This document shows positions 13,894 through 15,400 of a DNA stretch of 15,400 bases, one piece after another. The position numbers and the translations under genes were made by a program. This DNA comes from Oscillospiraceae bacterium (GTDB lineage Bacteria; Bacillota; Clostridia; Oscillospirales; Oscillospiraceae): contig JAEETR010000103.1 in assembly GCA_016286595.1 (NCBI GenBank), forward strand, positions 1-15,400, written 5' to 3'. The stretch's first letter is position 1, and every line of letters starts with the position of its first letter. The notes beneath the pieces are model-generated. The model did not search any database, was not told the origin of the DNA, and worked only from the letters and a program-made list of their open reading frames with translations.

Positions 13894-14670
13894 ATGGACA
13901 CTTCCGATTACAGAAAAATCATAGACGGGATAGACGACGAGCTGGTGAAGCTCTTCTCCCGGCGTATGGACACCGCGGCCGGGATAGCCGGGTACAAGAA
14001 GGAAAACGGCCTTGAGGTGTACGACGGGAAAAGGGAGAGGGAGAAGCTGGAGGACCTGGCGGCAAAAGCGCCGCCGGAGATCGCCGGTTACGTCCGCCGT
14101 CTCTACTCGACAATCTTCGAGCTGAGCAGGGAATACCAGAACTGCGTCATAGGCGGCGACGCGAAGAACATAGTGCTCATCGGCATGCCCGGCTGCGGAA
14201 AGACCACCGTCGGCCGTGAGCTTGCGCGCATGACCGGCCGGCAGCTGCTGGACTCCGACGAGATCCTGGAGAAACGGGCAGGCATGAGCGCGGCAGAATA
14301 TTTCGACGCCGTGGGGCAGGAGCGGTTCCGCAGGGAGGAGACGGAGGTGCTGCGGGAGCTGTGCAGGGAATCCGGGAAGATAATCGCTACCGGCGGCGGC
14401 TGCGTCACCGTGCCGGAGAACTACGCGCATCTTCACAGGAACGGGATCATCATACTCATCCGCCGGGACCTGTCCCTGCTGCCGAGGGAGGGGAGACCCC
14501 TTCTGGCGAGGTACACCGTCGAGGAGCTTTATCAGCAGCGCAGATACCTGTACGAGGCCTTTGCGGACACGTCCGCGGATAATAACGCGACGATCCAAAA
14601 AGCGGCAGAAAACGTGCTGAACGCATATAAAAATGCATCGGAAACGGGTCTGACGGGAAAAAGCGAATAA
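13894..14670 (+). CDS. Chorismate mutase-shikimate kinase fusion
   Basis: A 258-aa two-domain enzyme. Residues 1-85 are an AroQ-type chorismate mutase (chorismate to prephenate). Aligned to E. coli PheA, all active-site positions are kept: R7, R24, K35, D44, R47, E48, S78 and Q82. Residues 91-250 are a shikimate kinase (shikimate to shikimate 3-phosphate) with P-loop GMPGCGKTT (97-105), DSD (120-122), FRREE (145-149), GGG (167-169), the lid arginine in RPLL (R201) and RR at 216-217. The two domains catalyse steps on either side of aroA and aroC, encoded just upstream. An 28-bp gap with GGAGAGAGA separates it from aroC. No strong terminator follows. Such fusions occur in some Clostridia; I do not know a standard symbol. 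Confidence 0.93.
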   Translation: MDTSDYRKIIDGIDDELVKLFSRRMDTAAGIAGYKKENGLEVYDGKREREKLEDLAAKAPPEIAGYVRRLYSTIFELSREYQNCVIGGDAKNIVLIGMPGCGKTTVGRELARMTGRQLLDSDEILEKRAGMSAAEYFDAVGQERFRREETEVLRELCRESGKIIATGGGCVTVPENYAHLHRNGIIILIRRDLSLLPREGRPLLARYTVEELYQQRRYLYEAFADTSADNNATIQKAAENVLNAYKNASETGLTGKSE

Positions 14671-14697
14671 TTACTTGAATTTTTTTAAAAAACGGTG

Positions 14698-14726
14698 TTG
14701 ACAAATATAGGACGCGGTGATATACT
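14698..14726 (+). promoter_or_regulatory. Consensus promoter for the trpB2 leader
   Basis: TTGACA (14698-14703), a 17-bp spacer and TATACT (14721-14726) form a strong sigma-A promoter, with a T/A-rich tract just upstream. Transcription should begin near 14733, at the base of the T-box leader. Confidence 0.88.
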
Positions 14727-14732
14727 TCCGTC

Positions 14733-15000
14733 AAACCGATGAGGAAGAGTGAGTAAACACGGCATACTGATCCTCAGCGAGCCGCAGACGGTGAGAGTGC
14801 GGCGCTCGGCGCTGTGTTGAATGGACTTCCGAGGGCAATCGGAAAGGGCTTGTGCCTGAGTATGTGCGCCGGGGCTGCATCCCCGTAAACAAAGGCGGCG
14901 TATGACTGTACGCGTAAGTGGGCGCATGAGCGCCAAGCAGGGTGGCACCGCAGGATCATTCCTGTCCCGGCAAAGATTTTTTGCAGGGGCGGGATTTTTT
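14733..15000 (+). ncRNA. Tryptophan T-box riboswitch
   Basis: The leader senses uncharged tRNA-Trp and controls transcription of trpB2. Stem I shows the lower helix GGAAG (14743-14747) with CTTCC (14826-14830), and the upper helix AACAC with GTGTT. The specifier loop contains GAATGGA, giving the Trp codon TGG at 14822-14824. The T-box AGGGTGGCACCGC is at 14939-14952 with little deviation from consensus. Its antiterminator can form by GGG (14940-14942) with CCC (14966-14968) and GCAGGA (14950-14955) with TCCTGT (14960-14965). The T-box bulge TGGC would pair with GCCA, matching the discriminator G of bacterial tRNA-Trp and independently supporting tryptophan specificity. This leader fills the 359-bp gap between the flanking genes. 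Confidence 0.95.
14960..15000 (+). terminator. T-box terminator
   Basis: A 12-bp stem (14960-14971 with 14983-14994, one mismatch and two G-U pairs) around an 11-nt loop is followed by six T. It shares bases 14960-14968 with the antiterminator, so the two are mutually exclusive, as expected for T-box attenuation. Confidence 0.9.
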
Positions 15001-15029
15001 ATTTCCCCGTCCCGGAAAGGAAAAAGAAA

Positions 15030-15400
15030 ATGAAAAACGAGATACCCTACAAGATCTACCTCACCGAAGATGAGCTGCCCAGAGCATGGTATAATCTCCG
15101 GGCCGACATGAAGAACAAGCCCGCGCCTCTGCTCAACCCCGGCACCCATCAGCCCATGAAGGCCGAGGAGCTTGCCCCCGTGTTCTGCGACGAGCTCATC
15201 AAGCAGGAACTGGACAACGACACCAGATTCTTCGAGATTCCTCAGGAGATCTACGACTTCTACAAGATGTACCGTCCCTCACCCCTGGTGAGAGCCTACT
15301 GCCTTGAGGAGAAGCTCCAGACCCCCGCCAAGATCTACTACAAGTTCGAGGGCAACAACACCTCCGGCTCCCACAAGCTCAATTCCGCCATTGCACAGGC
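15030..15400 (+). CDS. trpB2: TrpB2-type tryptophan synthase beta chain, N-terminal 123 codons
   Basis: PLP enzyme that condenses indole with serine to make tryptophan. The fragment shows the long N-terminal extension typical of the TrpB2/TrpB-like group (YNLRADMKNKPAPLLNPGT, residues 21-39). FYKMYRPSPLVRAYCLEEKL (77-96) follows, then KFEGNNTSGSHKLNSA (105-120), with Lys116 as the expected Schiff-base lysine. Ordinary TrpB1 lacks this N-terminal region. AAAGGAAAAAG upstream serves as ribosome binding site behind the T-box leader. TrpB2 enzymes often act without a TrpA partner, possibly salvaging free indole. Whether trpA follows lies outside the window. The C-terminal three quarters are missing. 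Confidence 0.93.
   Translation, partial: MKNEIPYKIYLTEDELPRAWYNLRADMKNKPAPLLNPGTHQPMKAEELAPVFCDELIKQELDNDTRFFEIPQEIYDFYKMYRPSPLVRAYCLEEKLQTPAKIYYKFEGNNTSGSHKLNSAIAQ

Noticed and set aside
14676..14693. T/A-rich palindrome after the chorismate mutase-shikimate kinase gene as a terminator
   Set aside because: It is only a T tract followed by an A tract, with no GC stem. It more likely helps the trpB2 promoter just downstream.

Overview
The window looks like chromosomal DNA of a GC-rich member of the Clostridia (Firmicutes), plausibly an Oscillospiraceae/Ruminococcaceae-type gut bacterium. This is inferred from four things: a tRNA-Trp T-box leader, a maf-mreC-mreD-PBP2-minD-mgsA gene order of Firmicutes type, AT-rich sigma-A promoters in otherwise GC-rich DNA, and strong AGGAGG ribosome binding sites. 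No mobile element, CRISPR array, rRNA or tRNA gene was seen. The long open frames opposite the real genes are GC-driven shadows.

Left part, minus strand (1-9736), read right to left: a U32-family peptidase/hydroxylase-like gene, maf, mreC, mreD and the elongation transpeptidase PBP2 (mrdA) form one tightly packed operon. It starts at an extended -10 promoter that sits inside an inverted repeat. minD and mgsA follow from their own promoter. hisS and aspS (aspS cut by the window edge) follow from a third promoter, whose short leader carries an intrinsic terminator and a competing hairpin but no T-box. The region is a condensed version of the Firmicutes cell-shape/division cluster: mreB, minC, minE and rodA are absent from it.

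Middle (9796-11398, minus): a two-gene unit encodes a SIMPL-domain protein and a BlaR1/MecR1-like (M56) membrane protein that has lost its zinc-protease residues. It is closed by a near-perfect terminator hairpin.

Right part, plus strand (11492-15400): aroA, aroC and a chorismate mutase-shikimate kinase fusion form a compact operon for the shikimate-to-prephenate section of aromatic amino acid synthesis. A consensus promoter and a complete tryptophan T-box riboswitch follow, in front of a TrpB2-type tryptophan synthase beta chain that is cut by the window edge. Aromatic precursor synthesis and tryptophan formation are thus adjacent, with the trpB2 step separately controlled by tRNA-Trp charging.

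Most interesting observations: the non-T-box attenuator before hisS, the M56 pseudoprotease paired with a SIMPL protein, the CM-SK fusion, an MgsA lacking the usual active-site loop, and a MinD with no membrane-targeting tail and no Min partners. Nothing here is a convincing wholly new multi-gene system. Most genes are conserved housekeeping genes.
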